A DNA stretch of 64,000 bases from Serratia odorifera. Lineage in GTDB: Bacteria > Pseudomonadota > Gammaproteobacteria > Enterobacterales > Enterobacteriaceae. This document shows positions 1 through 11,000 of the stretch, one piece after another. The stretch is from assembly GCF_900635445.1 (NCBI RefSeq), contig NZ_LR134117.1, positions 2,852,001-2,916,000 on the forward strand, written 5' to 3'. Every line of letters begins with the position of its first letter. Position 1 is the first letter of the stretch. The position numbers and the translations under genes were made by a program. Below the pieces are notes generated by a model. The model did not search any database. It worked only from the letters and a program-made list of their open reading frames with translations, and was not told where the DNA came from.

Positions 1-498
1 ATGGACGAAGATTTCCAGCTCCATGTCCGGCACCTGGCTGCGGATTTCCGCGATCTCTTCCAGCGACAGTTCGCGTGACAGAATGACACGCGTCAGCCCC
101 ATCTGCTGCCAGAACTTCACCGTCGCCCAGTTGACCGCGTTGGCCTGTACCGACAGGTGGATCGCCATCTGCGGGAAGGCTTCGCGCACCATCATGATCA
201 GGCCAGGGTCCGACATGATCAGCGCGTCCGGGCCCATCTCAATCACCGGTTTCAGATCGCGTAAAAAGGTCTTCAGTTTGGCGTTATGCGGCGCAATATT
301 GACCACGACATAGAATTTTTTGCCCAGCGCATGGGCTTCGTTGATGCCGAGCGCCAGGTTTTCATGATTGAATTCATTGTTGCGTACGCGCAGGCTGTAA
401 CGCGGCTGGCCGGCATAAACCGCATCGGCACCATAGGCAAAGGCGTAACGCATGTTTTTCAGCGTTCCGGCGGGGGAAAGGAGTTCCGGTGTAAACAT
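1..498 (-). CDS. trhP: tRNA 5-hydroxyuridine synthesis protein TrhP (YegQ), partial, peptidase U32 family
   Basis: The minus strand is open from an ATG at 498 to the window edge, giving the first 166 codons; the C-terminal two thirds lie outside. The protein begins MFTPELLSPAGTLKNMRYAF and contains GADAVYAG and a VNIAPHN-like strand, typical of the U32 family N-terminal barrel. In E. coli TrhP works in prephenate-dependent hydroxylation of tRNA uridine 34 (family knowledge). Its place next to yegP and baeSR matches E. coli gene order. Truncation is due only to the window boundary; no frame break is visible. Confidence 0.93.
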   Translation of the reverse strand, partial: MFTPELLSPAGTLKNMRYAFAYGADAVYAGQPRYSLRVRNNEFNHENLALGINEAHALGKKFYVVVNIAPHNAKLKTFLRDLKPVIEMGPDALIMSDPGLIMMVREAFPQMAIHLSVQANAVNWATVKFWQQMGLTRVILSRELSLEEIAEIRSQVPDMELEIFVH

Positions 499-634
499 GA
501 GGGTTCTCAGTCTGATTTCAGGTCAGTACCGCGCCACCTGATGGCGCAGTGAAAGCGCAGAATTGTAACGGCAGCCCGCGCCAAAATCAGCAATTAACCG
601 GAATTATTCAGGGGAGATTGATCTGCATCATGCG

Positions 635-662
635 GAAAACGCGCGGCCATGCTGCCGCGCGT
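635..662 (-). terminator. Rho-independent terminator of yegP
   Basis: GCGCGGC at 641-647 pairs with GCCGCGC at 654-660 around a six-base loop. On the minus strand the stem is followed by a short T run. It lies just past the yegP stop at 671, between yegP and trhP. Confidence 0.7.
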
Positions 663-670
663 AAAAAACC

Positions 671-1009
671 TCAGGCGCTCAGATCGCGCACGTCGGTTGT
701 CGGGCCGTTCTTGATCACCGACTGGATACCGCTTTTGGCGCTGGCATCCGAGCTGTACATCTGGCTGACGCCGATGATCTGATGGTTTTTGGCTTTCAGC
801 ACGAAATACGGTTTGTCGCTGCTGCTGACCTTGGTTTCGTATTGCGCTTCGTTGGGGGAATTGGTTTGCACCGAAGCAATACCGTTCTCCGCCGAAGCCT
901 TGCTGGCGTACATTTCGCTGGAAAGAATGATCTCGCCATTACTGGCTTTCAAGGTGAAGTGGTACTGTCCGTTGGACGACTTTTTCAACTCATAGTGGCC
1001 GGTTGCCAT
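671..1009 (-). CDS. yegP: DUF1508 protein YegP
   Basis: This 112-residue protein matches E. coli YegP (110 residues) in length and build. It has two copies of a short alpha/beta repeat, each with a 'Y.F.LKA.N...I..S..Y.S..SA..GI.SV..N' pattern (about residues 6-55 and 57-105). The ATG at 1009 is chosen over an upstream start at 1081 because an AGGAG lies eight bases before it and the protein then begins MATGHYEL, with no extra extension. The function of DUF1508 proteins is not settled. It sits between baeR and trhP as in E. coli. Confidence 0.9.
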   Translation of the reverse strand: MATGHYELKKSSNGQYHFTLKASNGEIILSSEMYASKASAENGIASVQTNSPNEAQYETKVSSSDKPYFVLKAKNHQIIGVSQMYSSDASAKSGIQSVIKNGPTTDVRDLSA

Positions 1010-1187
1010 GGGTCCTTCTCCTGTTGGGTCGATAATTGCAGTAAGTGTAGTCAATCCCTTGAATTTTGGGCGACTGTGCAAACAGACCTAATTAGCGTAG
1101 CGTAAAAAAACGCCGAAATATTTGCGGCCGCCGGAAATTTTCACTTTGCAGTGGCGACAACGCACAGGAAGCTAACCACGCGGTGGC

Positions 1188-1904
1188 TCAGAGAGGATTG
1201 ACCAGCCGGCACGCTTCCGCCTCCCAACGGTAACCGACGCCATATACCGAACGGATAAACGCCTTTTCGCCGTCGAGCGCTTCCAGCTTGCGGCGCAGGT
1301 TCTTGATATGGCTATCGATAGTACGGTCGGTGACCACGCGATAATCGTCATACAGGTTGTTCAGCAGTTGCTCGCGTGAAAATACGTTGCCAGGCTGGCT
1401 GGCGAGGGTTTTCAGCAGGCGAAATTCCGCCGGCGTGAGATCCAGCACCTGGCCTTGATAACTGGCCTGAAAACGCGGCTCGTCGATGTGCAGCAGCGCA
1501 TCTTCCTGCTGGGATTCCGCTGGTCGATAGCAGCGGCGCAGTATGGTTTTTACCCGCGCGACCACTTCACGCGGACTGTAGGGCTTGCAAATATAGTCAT
1601 CCGCGCCGATTTCCAGCCCCAGCAGCCGATCGATCTCTTCGATTTTTGCCGTGACCATCACGATCGGCAGTTCGGTAAAGCGGCGCAGTTCGCGACAGAC
1701 CGACAGACCGTCGCTGCCCGGCAGCATCAAATCCAGCAGGATCAACGCCGGCGGCTGCTGATGCACTGCGGCAACGACCTCACTGCCGTTGGTTAGCCAG
1801 CGGGTGGCGTAGCCGGCAGCCTGGAGATAGTCCACCAGCAATTGGCCCAGCTTGGGCTCATCTTCAACAATCATGATCTGCAATGGCTGATTTTGCGTTT
1901 CCAT
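1188..1904 (-). CDS. baeR: Response regulator BaeR, OmpR/PhoB family
   Basis: A 238-residue two-domain regulator. The receiver domain (about 9-122) shows the acidic pair in IVEDEP, the phospho-acceptor Asp in LLDLMLPG and the conserved Lys in VTAKIEE. The C-terminal winged helix (about 135-230) has LTPAEFRLLKTLA and the recognition helix region DRTIDSHIKNLRRKL. In E. coli BaeR answers envelope stress with BaeS and activates mdtABCD, acrD and spy (known). Its ATG overlaps the baeS stop by one base (TAATG), so the two are translationally coupled at the end of the mdtABCD-baeSR operon. Confidence 0.96.
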   Translation of the reverse strand: METQNQPLQIMIVEDEPKLGQLLVDYLQAAGYATRWLTNGSEVVAAVHQQPPALILLDLMLPGSDGLSVCRELRRFTELPIVMVTAKIEEIDRLLGLEIGADDYICKPYSPREVVARVKTILRRCYRPAESQQEDALLHIDEPRFQASYQGQVLDLTPAEFRLLKTLASQPGNVFSREQLLNNLYDDYRVVTDRTIDSHIKNLRRKLEALDGEKAFIRSVYGVGYRWEAEACRLVNPL

Positions 1905-3296
1905 TAGGGCGCCTTGTTCTTCACGGACGAAATTGGGTCAGGGAATTCTACCGTAATGCGCACGCCGCCCAAAGGCGAGTGCTGCGCACGGATGTGGCCG
2001 CCGTGCGCTTCGACGATGTTCTGGCTGATGGAAAGACCAAGACCCGAGCCGCCGCTGGCGCGGTTGCGCGAAGCCTCGGTGCGATAAAAACGCTCAAAGA
2101 TGCGCGACAGTTGCTCGTCGTTGACGCCGGGGGCGCTGTCCTGCCAATAGATAACCAGCCCTGCTGGCGTGCGTTTCGATGCCGATCTCCAGCGTGCCGC
2201 CGGCGTCGGTATAGCGCAGGCTGTTTTCCAGCAGGTTGTTGAACAGTTGATTGAGACGGTCCGGATCGCCGAACAGCAATGCGCGCTCCGGCAGACGGGT
2301 GACGATCTGCAGGCCCTTGGCATGGAAACGTTCGCGAAATACCGCAACGGCGATTTGCAGCAGATGCACGCAGTCGACCTGGGATTTACGGTAGGCCAGC
2401 GCGCCGAGATCCGACAGCGACAGCTGATGCAGATCGTCAACCAGTTTGGTCAGGGTGGACACTTCGGCCTGCAATGAACTGAGCGACGCCGGCGTCGGCT
2501 GGCGCACGCCATCTTGCAACGCCTCCAGCTCGCCGCGCAGTACCGCCAGCGGGGTGCGCAGTTCATGCGACACGTCGGCCATAAACGCGCGGCGCATCTG
2601 TTCGTTTTTTTCCAGCGAGGTGGCGAGCTGGTTAAAGTCCAGCGCCAGGCGACCCAGTTCGTCCTGGCTGCTGACCGCCACCCGCGCGCTGAAATCGCCT
2701 GCTGCCAGCCGGTGGGTGCCGGCGACCAGCCGCTTCACCGGCGCCAGCAGGCCGCGCGACATCAATAGCGTGACCGCCGCCGCCAGCAGGGTGGACAGCG
2801 CGACAATCCACCAACTGGTACGCCGCTGCTGACGGTCGAAGTTGATGTCGGCGTTGCGGGTCAGGCGTTCCGGTGGGGTGGCGATCACCCAGCCGACAAT
2901 TTCATTGTTGTAGCGAATCGGCTGGCGGGTGCCTTCCTGGGGAATGTGGCCAGCGTGGCCGACCAGCCGGTTGTACTGACTGTCAACCACCCAGAACTGG
3001 GTGCGCCAGCCTTTGGGCGGCAGGTTGTGGCTGCTGTCGCTGTTCTGTTCGAACGAACGCATGATCTGGTAGACCACCTGATCGTTGTTGCGCAGAAACT
3101 GCCAGTTGCCGTGGCGGCTGTATTGATCTTCCAGCGCATCGCTGAGCATGGCGATACGCTGTTCGTTGCTGTGCTTGATGTAATCGATAAAGCCACGCTC
3201 GAAGCTGAGACGCACACCCCAATGCATGGTGATCAACACCAGCATGCAGGTGGCGAAGATGGCTAAAAACAGCTTTGCGGTAATGCCTATTCTCAT
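1904..3296 (-). CDS. baeS: Sensor histidine kinase BaeS, reading frame interrupted once
   Basis: Membrane histidine kinase partner of BaeR. TM1 is at about residues 9-30, a periplasmic loop follows, TM2 is near 160-180, then a HAMP linker and the H box DVSHELRTPLAVL, and an ATPase domain with SGGSGLGLSISQNIV. The frame breaks in the GGG run of the coding strand (2159-2161): one base too many. Removing it joins the halves as ETHASRLVIYWQDSAPG and gives 463 residues, close to the 467 of E. coli BaeS. I read this as a sequencing error, since both parts are intact and conserved. Its start overlaps the mdtD stop (TAATG). Confidence 0.92.
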
Positions 3297-4720
3297 TAAG
3301 TCCTCGTTGAGCTGTTACCCGGCCCTTTGGTCAATGTGCGGTTGGTGATGTTGATGACCGGAACGCGGGCAAAGGCCAGCGCCGGCAGTGCAATGATCAG
3401 CGCCATGCACAGGTAACTGTAAATGAAGGCATTGTGGATCGCCGGGCTGTCGGCCACCACCTGATGGTGGGCAAAGCTGCCGATTAAAATACCGGCGATG
3501 CTAACGCCAATGCTCATGGAAAGCTGCATCACCATCGACAGCAGGCTGTTGCCGCTGCTGGCGAGGCGATCCGGCAGGTCTTTCAGCGTCAGCGTATTCA
3601 TCGCTGAAAAACGCAGCGAGTTGATCATGCCCCTGGAACACCAGTACCACCGGCAGCAGATACAGCCAGCCCAGCATCGCCACCAGCAGGAAAAGCACGG
3701 TGACCAGCGCCAGCAACAGGGTGGCATACACCAGCACGTTGCGATAGCCGAAACGGTTGACCACCTGCACCACGATGCGTTTCATGCCCATACTGCCAAG
3801 GATCATCGGGATCATCATCAAACCGGCGTGGAACGGCGAAAACCCCATGCCGACCTGCAGGAACAGCGGAGTCATGAACGGTAACATCCCGCTGCCAATC
3901 CGCCCCAGCAGGCTGCCGAACAGGCCTACTTTATAGGTTTCGGTAGCCAACAGCGACAGCGAAAACAGCGCCCGTGAATTGCCGCGGGCATACCACCAGT
4001 AGCCCGCCAGCGCGGCGGCACCCAGCGCCACCAGGCCAGCAATGGCGGCCGCCGACAGCCCCATGCCCTTATGACCGTCGAGCGCCAGCGTCAACGCCGC
4101 CATACCGATGGCCAGCATGATAAAGCCGCTGATGTCGAAGCGCCGGGTCTGCATGCGGTAGTTGGGCATCAGCATCAGCGTGGCGATGGCGCCGGCAATG
4201 CCGACCGGAATGTTGATCAGGAAAATCCAGTGCCAGCTGGCGTACTCCACCAGAAAGCCGCCGAGCGCCGGCCCCATCAGCGGCCAATCTGCCCGGGCAG
4301 GGTAACGAAGGTCATTGCCGCCATATACTGGTCGCGCGGTACGATTTTCATCACCGTCAGGCGGCCGACCGGCACCATCATGGCGCCGCCGATGCCCTGT
4401 ACCACGCGCCAGGCAATCAGCTGGTTCAGCGTTTCCGCTCGGGCGCACAGCAGTGAGCCGAGGGTAAACAACACGATGGCGCTGAAAAATATCCACTTTA
4501 CGCCGACCTTATCCGCCAGCCAGCCGCTGGCCGGCAGCATCACCGCTACCGTCAGCACGTAGGAAACTATCACCGATTGCATGCGCAGCGGGCTTTCCCC
4601 CAGGCTGACGGCCATGGACGGTAACGCGGTATTGACGATGGTGGTGTCGAGGGTTTGCATGAAAAAACCAAATGCGACGATCCACAGTTGCCATTGTACG
4701 GATGCGGGTTGCTGTTTCAC
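3296..4720 (-). CDS. mdtD: MFS transporter MdtD, two frame breaks
   Basis: A major facilitator (EmrB/QacA, 14-TM) protein encoded between mdtC and baeS as in E. coli. It shows FMQTLDTTIVNTALPSMA in TM1, GWLADKVG (motif A), and TLPGQIGP...GPALGG (motif C-like). The GTG at 4720 is preceded by AGGAG. Two single-base errors are visible: one C missing at 4282-4283 and one extra base in the run 3630-3633. Together they cancel and give 474 residues, against 471 in E. coli. MdtD is not required for pump function by MdtABC in E. coli and has been linked to citrate export; that role is inferred here only by homology. Confidence 0.9.
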
Positions 4721-4803
4721 GAACCTTGCTCTCCTCCTCTGGTCTGACACGCCGCGGATCAATGGCGGGGCGGGGCCGAATCAGACGCCGCCCGCCTTAT
4801 CGG

Positions 4804-7800
4804 TTATTCAGGCAATGGTTGCAATTTTTTTCCGCGGCGAAAACGCATTTGCAGCCGGTCGAAATACAGGTAAATCACCGGCGTGGTGTATAGCGTCAGC
4901 AACTGGCTCATCAACAGCCCGCCGGCAATGGTAATCCCCAGTGGCTGACGGAGCTCGGCGCCGTCGCCGCTGGTCAGCACCAGCGGCAGCGCGCCAAACA
5001 GCGCGGCCAGCGTGGTCATCATGATCGGCCGAAAGCGCAGCAGGCTGGCCTGGAAAATCGCCTCGCGTGCGTTGATGCCGCCGTTGCGCTGCGCATCCAG
5101 CGCGAAGTCGACCATCATGATGGCGTTTTTCTTCACGATGCCTATTAACAGCATAATACCGATCAACGCAATCAGGCTAAACGAGGCATCGAACAATTCC
5201 AGCGCCAACAGGGCACCGACCCCGGCGGAGGGCAGGGTGGACAGAATGGTCAGCGGGTGGATATAGCTCTCGTACAGTATGCCAAGCACGATATACACCG
5301 TGGCGATGGCGGCGATGATCAGCAACAGTTGGGATTGCAGCGTTTCCTGGAATACCTGCGCGGTGCCGGCAAATGCGCCACGTACCGTACTCGGCACGCC
5401 GAGCGCAGTCATGGTGCGTTCGATGGCCGCGGTGGCGTCCGACAGGCTGCCGCCGTCCGGCAGGTTAAACGAAATGGTCGAAGCCGCCGACAGGCCCTGA
5501 TGGTTGACCGACAACGGCGCGTTGGCCGGTTGCCAGTGAGCGAAATACGACAGCGGGATCGCCTTGCCGTCGTTATTGATCACGAACATTTTTTCCAGCG
5601 CACTGACGTCCTGGGTGTAGGGCGGCGCCACTTCCATCACCACCTTGTACTGATTGAGCGGCTGATAGATGGTCGAAACCTGGCGTTGACCAAAGGCATT
5701 GTTCAGCAGGTTATTGGCATCGGACACGGAAATGCCCAGCCGCGCCATGGTTTCGCGGTCATACACCAGATCCATTTCCGACCCCTTGTCCTGCTGATCG
5801 GAGTTGACGTCCGCCAGTTGCGGCAAGGCAGCCAGCGCGGTGCGGATCTTCGGCTCCCATTCGCGCAGCGCACCCAGGTCGTCGGCCAGCAGAGTGTATT
5901 GATAGCTGGCGTTCGACTGCCGCCCACCGACGCGAATATCCTGCACCGCCATCAGGAACAGGCTGGCTCCTGGCTCTTGCGCCAGCTTGGCACGCAGTCG
6001 GGCGATGACCTGCTGCGCGTTTGCGCGGCGTTCGGATAACGGCTTGAGCGAAATGAACATCGAACCGGCATTGGTGCGTGAACCGCCGGTGAAACCGGTC
6101 ACGTTGTCGACGTCAGGATCTTCACGCACGATTTTCATAAAGTCTTCCAGTTTGCCGCGCATCGCCTGGAACGAAATGCTCTGATCCGCCTGAATAAACC
6201 CCATCAGGCGGCCGGTGTCCTGCTCGGGGAAGAAGGTTTTCGGAATGCTGACATACAGCCATACATTAAGGGCGATGGTGGCGAGGAACACCGCCAAAAC
6301 CCAGCGTGAATGACCCAGCACCCAGTTGAGAGAACGCCCATAGCCCTGCTGCAATCCCACCAGCAATCGGCCGAATCCACGGCTGCGGCGCTGGGCGCGT
6401 GCCGGCTGGTGGCGCAGCAGATAGGCGCACATCATCGGCGTCAGCGTCAGCGAAACGATCAGCGACAGGCCGATGGAAACCGACAGCGTGACGGCAAATT
6501 CGCGGAACAGGCGGCCGGGCAATCCGCTCATCAACAACAGCGGGATAAATACCGCCACCAGCGACACGCTCATCGAGAGCACGGTAAAACCGACTTCGCG
6601 CACCCCTCGCAGCGCGGCGTTCAACGGTTTGATGCCGGCTTCGACGTGGCGTGAAATATTTTCCAGCACCACGATGGCGTCATCCACCACAAAGCCGGTG
6701 GCAACGGTGAGCGCCATCAGCGACAGATTGTTCAGACTGAACCCGCACAGATACATGGCGGCGAACGAACCGATCAGTGAAACCGGTACCGCCACCGCCG
6801 GGATCAGCGTGGCACGACCGGAACGCAGAAAGATGAACACCACCAGAATCACCAACCCAATGGCGATTGCCAACGACTGTTCGACTTCTGCCAGCGAGGC
6901 GCGGATGGTGGGGGAGCGATCCTGTGCGATGTTCAGATGGATCGAGGCGGGGATGGTTTCCTGCAAGGTCGGCAGTTCGGCGCGGATGCGATCGACGGTT
7001 TCAATGATGTTGGCATCCGGCGCGCGGCTGACGGTCAGAATGATCGCCGGTTCGGCGTTGGTCATCCCGGCGTTGCGCACGTCCTGCACCGCGTCCTTGA
7101 CCTCGGCAACGTCGCCGAGCCGCACCGCCGAACCATTGTTGTAATGCACGATCAGAGGCTGGTAGTCGGCGGCGGTTTTCAACTCGTCGTTGGTCTGTAA
7201 CTGCCAGCGCTGCTGCTGGTTTTCCACCGCCCCCTGCGGCCGGCGAACGTTGGCGTTGCTGATGGCCTGCCGTACGCCGTCGAGTGAGATCCCCTGATTG
7301 AACAACGCACCCGGGTTGAGTTCTACCCGGACTGCCGGCAGCGAACTGCCGCCCACCGACACGTCGCCGACGCCTTCGGTCTGGGCGATTTTTTGTGCCA
7401 GCTGGGTCGAGGCGAAATCATACAGCTGCCCCTGGTTATAGGTATCCGAGGTCAGCGTCAGGATCATGATCGGTGCGTCTGACGGGTTCACCTTTCGGTA
7501 GCTGGGACGATTGGGCATACCGGTTGGCAGCAGGCTTTGCGCGGCGTTGATGGCCGCCTGCACGTCGCGTGCTGCGCCGTTGATATCGCGATCCAGATCG
7601 AACTGCAAAATGACCCGCGTGCTGCCCAGCGAACTCATTGAGGTCATTTCGTTGACGCCGGCAATGCGGCCTAGCGCGCGCTCCAGCGGCGTCGCCACCG
7701 ATGACGCCATGGTTTCCGGCGACGCGCCGGGCAGCGAGGCGCTGATGACGATCACCGGGAAATCCACCTGCGGCAGCGGCGAGACCGGCAATAGCCGGAA

Positions 7801-7884
7801 CCCCATCACCCCGGCGATGGCAATCGCCAGGGTCAGCAGGGTGGTGGCCACTGGCCGATAGATGAACAGGGCGAAGAATTTCAC
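4804..7884 (-). CDS. mdtC: RND efflux pump subunit MdtC
   Basis: A 1026-residue inner-membrane RND proton/drug antiporter, the usual size. TM1 begins at residue 7; the large periplasmic loops follow TM1 and TM7. Conserved TM4 acidic residues lie in VATGFVVDDAIVVLENI, and the C-terminal half has GIVKKNAIMMVDFAL. The GTG start at 7884 overlaps the mdtB TGA and is preceded by AGGAG. In E. coli MdtB and MdtC form a B2C heterotrimer acting with MdtA and TolC on bile salts and novobiocin. No frame break is present over the full length. Confidence 0.96.
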   Translation of the reverse strand: MKFFALFIYRPVATTLLTLAIAIAGVMGFRLLPVSPLPQVDFPVIVISASLPGASPETMASSVATPLERALGRIAGVNEMTSMSSLGSTRVILQFDLDRDINGAARDVQAAINAAQSLLPTGMPNRPSYRKVNPSDAPIMILTLTSDTYNQGQLYDFASTQLAQKIAQTEGVGDVSVGGSSLPAVRVELNPGALFNQGISLDGVRQAISNANVRRPQGAVENQQQRWQLQTNDELKTAADYQPLIVHYNNGSAVRLGDVAEVKDAVQDVRNAGMTNAEPAIILTVSRAPDANIIETVDRIRAELPTLQETIPASIHLNIAQDRSPTIRASLAEVEQSLAIAIGLVILVVFIFLRSGRATLIPAVAVPVSLIGSFAAMYLCGFSLNNLSLMALTVATGFVVDDAIVVLENISRHVEAGIKPLNAALRGVREVGFTVLSMSVSLVAVFIPLLLMSGLPGRLFREFAVTLSVSIGLSLIVSLTLTPMMCAYLLRHQPARAQRRSRGFGRLLVGLQQGYGRSLNWVLGHSRWVLAVFLATIALNVWLYVSIPKTFFPEQDTGRLMGFIQADQSISFQAMRGKLEDFMKIVREDPDVDNVTGFTGGSRTNAGSMFISLKPLSERRANAQQVIARLRAKLAQEPGASLFLMAVQDIRVGGRQSNASYQYTLLADDLGALREWEPKIRTALAALPQLADVNSDQQDKGSEMDLVYDRETMARLGISVSDANNLLNNAFGQRQVSTIYQPLNQYKVVMEVAPPYTQDVSALEKMFVINNDGKAIPLSYFAHWQPANAPLSVNHQGLSAASTISFNLPDGGSLSDATAAIERTMTALGVPSTVRGAFAGTAQVFQETLQSQLLLIIAAIATVYIVLGILYESYIHPLTILSTLPSAGVGALLALELFDASFSLIALIGIMLLIGIVKKNAIMMVDFALDAQRNGGINAREAIFQASLLRFRPIMMTTLAALFGALPLVLTSGDGAELRQPLGITIAGGLLMSQLLTLYTTPVIYLYFDRLQMRFRRGKKLQPLPE

Positions 7885-10800
7885 GGCAGCTCCTGCGGAT
7901 CCGGCTGACGGCGAGTATTACGCGCCAGTTTGTCAAACAGCAGGTAAATTACCGGCGTGGTGAACAGCGTCAGGATCTGGCTCATCACCAGACCGCCCAC
8001 CATGCACACCCCCAGCGGATGGCGTAGTTCGGCGCCGACGCCGGTGCTGAGCATCAGCGGCAGTGCGCCAAGCAGCGCCGCCAGCGTGGTCATCAATATG
8101 GGCCTGAAACGCAGCAGACAGGCCTGATAAATCGCGTCGTATGGCGTCATGCCCTGTTCACGTTCGGCGGCCAGCGCAAAGTCGATCATCATGATGGCGT
8201 TTTTCTTGACGATGCCAATCAGCAAAATGATGCCGATAATGGCAATCACATCCAGCTCGCTGCCCGCCGCCATCAATGCCAACAGCGCGCCGACGCCGGC
8301 GGTCGGCAAGGTGGACAGAATGGTCACCGGGTGGATAAAGCTTTCGTACAACACGCCGAGCACGATATACATCGCGACAATTGCCGCCAGGATCAGCCAC
8401 AGGGTGCTGCCAAGCGCCGCCTGGAATGCCAGCGTGGCTCCCTGGAACTGGGTGGTGATGTCAGTGGGCAGATTGAGTTGCTGTTCCGCCTGGGTGATGG
8501 CGTCCACCGCTTCGCCCAGCGAATAGCCGTCCGTCACATTGAACGACACCGTTGCCGACGGGAACTGGTCAAGGTGGTTGACCGACAGTGGACCAAAGCG
8601 CTGTTCTATTTTGGCCATGGCGCTGAGCGGCACAATGGTGCCGTTGCTGCTGGTCAGGCGGATATCGTTGAGTGCCGTCAGCCCAGGTGTCTGGCTGACG
8701 TCGTGCTCCAGCACCACGCGGTACTGGTTGGCCTGGGTATAAATGGTGGATATCAGCCGTTGACCAAAGGCGTTATACAGCGCGTTGTCGATGTCGTTCA
8801 TGCTGATGCCGAGGCGCGAGGCTGAGTCGCGATCGACATTGACGTAGGCCACCAGCCCCTGATCGAGCCAGTTGCTGGTCACCTCGGCCAACTGTGGCGT
8901 CTGTTTCAGCACCGCCAGCAGTTTCGGCACCCACAGACTCAGCTCATCCAGCGACATCGCCTGTAAGGTAAATTGATATTGGGTGCGGCTGACCTGGGTA
9001 TCAATGGTCAAATCCTGCACCGGCTGCAAATACAGTTTCATACCGGGGAAATGCGCGGTTTGCCGTTGCAGGCGGGCGATCACCGCCGGAATGCGATCGC
9101 TGCGTTCATCGAGCGGCTTCAGGTTGATCTGCAGCCGGCCGCTGTTGAGGGTGGCGTTGCTGCCGTCGACACCGACGAATGAGGTCAGGCTAGCCACCGC
9201 CGGATCGCGCAGGATTTCCGCGGCCACCTGCTGTTGACGTTCGGCCATATTGCTGAACGACACGCTTTGTGGCGCTTCCAGCGTGCCCTGAATGATGCCG
9301 TTGTCCTGTACCGGGAAGAAGCCCTTGGGGATCAGCAGATACAGCAGCACCGTCAGCGCCAGCGTGCCCAGCGCCACGCCGAGCGTCAGCCACGGGTGAT
9401 TGAGCACCACCTTCAGCCAGACCGCGTAGCGGGCGATCACCCGGTCGAAGAAGCGCTCGGACGCACGCGAAAAACGGTTTTGCCGGCGCAGCGATTCATG
9501 GCTGAGCATGCGCGCGCACATCATTGGCGTCAGCGTCAGCGACACCACGGCGGAAATCAGGATCGCCACCGCCAGCGTCACGGCGAACTCGCGGAACAGC
9601 CGGCCGACGATATCGCCCATAAACAGTAACGGGATCAGCACCGCCACCAGCGAGAAGGTCAGCGAGATAATGGTAAAGCCGATTTCGCCAGCGCCTTTCA
9701 GCGCCGCATCCAGCGGCTTTTCGCCCTTTTCGATGTAGCGCGAGATGTTTTCGATCACCACGATGGCGTCGTCGACCACGAAGCCGGTGGCGATGGTCAG
9801 CGCCATCAGCGTCAGGTTGTTGATCGAAAAATCGAGGAAATACATGGCGGCAAAGGTGCCGACCAGTGACAGCGGTACCGCTACGCTTGGAATAATGGTC
9901 GCGGGTACGTTGCGCAGAAAGACGTAAATCACCATCACCACCAGCGCAATCGCCAGCAGCAGTTCAAACTGCACGTCGTTGACCGAGGCGCGAATGGTGG
10001 TGGTGCGGTCGGTCAGCACCTTGACGTCAACCGACTTCGGCAGACTCTTGACCAGCACCGGCAGCATGTCGCGAATGCCGTCGGCGGTGGCGATCACGTT
10101 CACCCCCGGCTGGCGCTGAATATTGAGCACGATCGCCTGTTGTTTGTTGGCCCAGGCCGCCAGACGGGTGTTTTCCGCACCCTGCTCAATGGTAGCGATG
10201 TCCTGCAGGCGGATTGCCGCGCCGTTCTGATAGGCGATGATCAGCTGACGATAGTCTTCGGCCGACTTCATCTGATCGTTGGCGGACAGCGTGACCGAAC
10301 GGGTAGGGCCATCGAGGCTGCCCTTGGCGGAATTGACGTTGGCGTTGCTGATGGCGCTGCGCACCGTTTCGCTGTCCAGGCCGTAGGCGGCAACCGCCGC
10401 GGCGTTTAGCTTGACCCGTACCGCCGGACGTTGGCCACCGGACAGCGTGACCAGACCGACGCCGTTCACCTGTGAGATTTTCTGCGCGACGCGGGTTTCC
10501 ACCATGTCTTCCACCTGGGTCATTGGCATGGCGCTGGAGGTGACCGCCAGCGTCATGATCGGCGGATCGGCAGGGTTGACCTTACTGTAGATCGGCGGGT
10601 AGGGCAGGTCGCTCGGCAGCAGATTGGTGGCGGAGTTTATCGCCGCCTGCACTTCCTGCTCGGCAACGTCGAGCGGCAGTTCCAGTTGAAACTGCAGCGT
10701 AACCACCGACGCGCCGCCGGAGCTTTGCGATGACATTTGCTTCAGGCCGGACATCTGGCCGAACTGGCGTTCCAGCGGAGCGGTGATGGCCGAGGTCACC

Positions 10801-11000
10801 ACGTCCGGGCTGGCGCCGGGGTACAGCGTAACCACCTGAATGGTTGGGTAGTCCACTTCCGGCAGCGCGGAAACCGGCAATGCGCGATAGCCGATAATAC
10901 CGGCCAGCAGAATGGCCAGCATCAGCAGCGTGGTGGCTACCGGGCGCAGAATAAACAGGCGGGATGGTCCGCCACCGGCGTTCGGCGGTGTGGCGTGCAT
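7881..11000 (-). CDS. mdtB: RND efflux pump subunit MdtB
   Basis: A 1039-residue RND transporter paralogous to MdtC. It contains FILRPVATTLLMLAI at TM1, the TM4 motif VVDDAIVVIENI and GIVKKNAIMMIDFAL. Its ATG shares one base with the mdtA TGA, and its own stop overlaps the mdtC start, so A, B and C are tightly coupled. Family knowledge assigns it to the MdtABC-TolC tripartite pump. The frame is intact. Confidence 0.96.
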   Translation of the reverse strand: MHATPPNAGGGPSRLFILRPVATTLLMLAILLAGIIGYRALPVSALPEVDYPTIQVVTLYPGASPDVVTSAITAPLERQFGQMSGLKQMSSQSSGGASVVTLQFQLELPLDVAEQEVQAAINSATNLLPSDLPYPPIYSKVNPADPPIMTLAVTSSAMPMTQVEDMVETRVAQKISQVNGVGLVTLSGGQRPAVRVKLNAAAVAAYGLDSETVRSAISNANVNSAKGSLDGPTRSVTLSANDQMKSAEDYRQLIIAYQNGAAIRLQDIATIEQGAENTRLAAWANKQQAIVLNIQRQPGVNVIATADGIRDMLPVLVKSLPKSVDVKVLTDRTTTIRASVNDVQFELLLAIALVVMVIYVFLRNVPATIIPSVAVPLSLVGTFAAMYFLDFSINNLTLMALTIATGFVVDDAIVVIENISRYIEKGEKPLDAALKGAGEIGFTIISLTFSLVAVLIPLLFMGDIVGRLFREFAVTLAVAILISAVVSLTLTPMMCARMLSHESLRRQNRFSRASERFFDRVIARYAVWLKVVLNHPWLTLGVALGTLALTVLLYLLIPKGFFPVQDNGIIQGTLEAPQSVSFSNMAERQQQVAAEILRDPAVASLTSFVGVDGSNATLNSGRLQINLKPLDERSDRIPAVIARLQRQTAHFPGMKLYLQPVQDLTIDTQVSRTQYQFTLQAMSLDELSLWVPKLLAVLKQTPQLAEVTSNWLDQGLVAYVNVDRDSASRLGISMNDIDNALYNAFGQRLISTIYTQANQYRVVLEHDVSQTPGLTALNDIRLTSSNGTIVPLSAMAKIEQRFGPLSVNHLDQFPSATVSFNVTDGYSLGEAVDAITQAEQQLNLPTDITTQFQGATLAFQAALGSTLWLILAAIVAMYIVLGVLYESFIHPVTILSTLPTAGVGALLALMAAGSELDVIAIIGIILLIGIVKKNAIMMIDFALAAEREQGMTPYDAIYQACLLRFRPILMTTLAALLGALPLMLSTGVGAELRHPLGVCMVGGLVMSQILTLFTTPVIYLLFDKLARNTRRQPDPQELP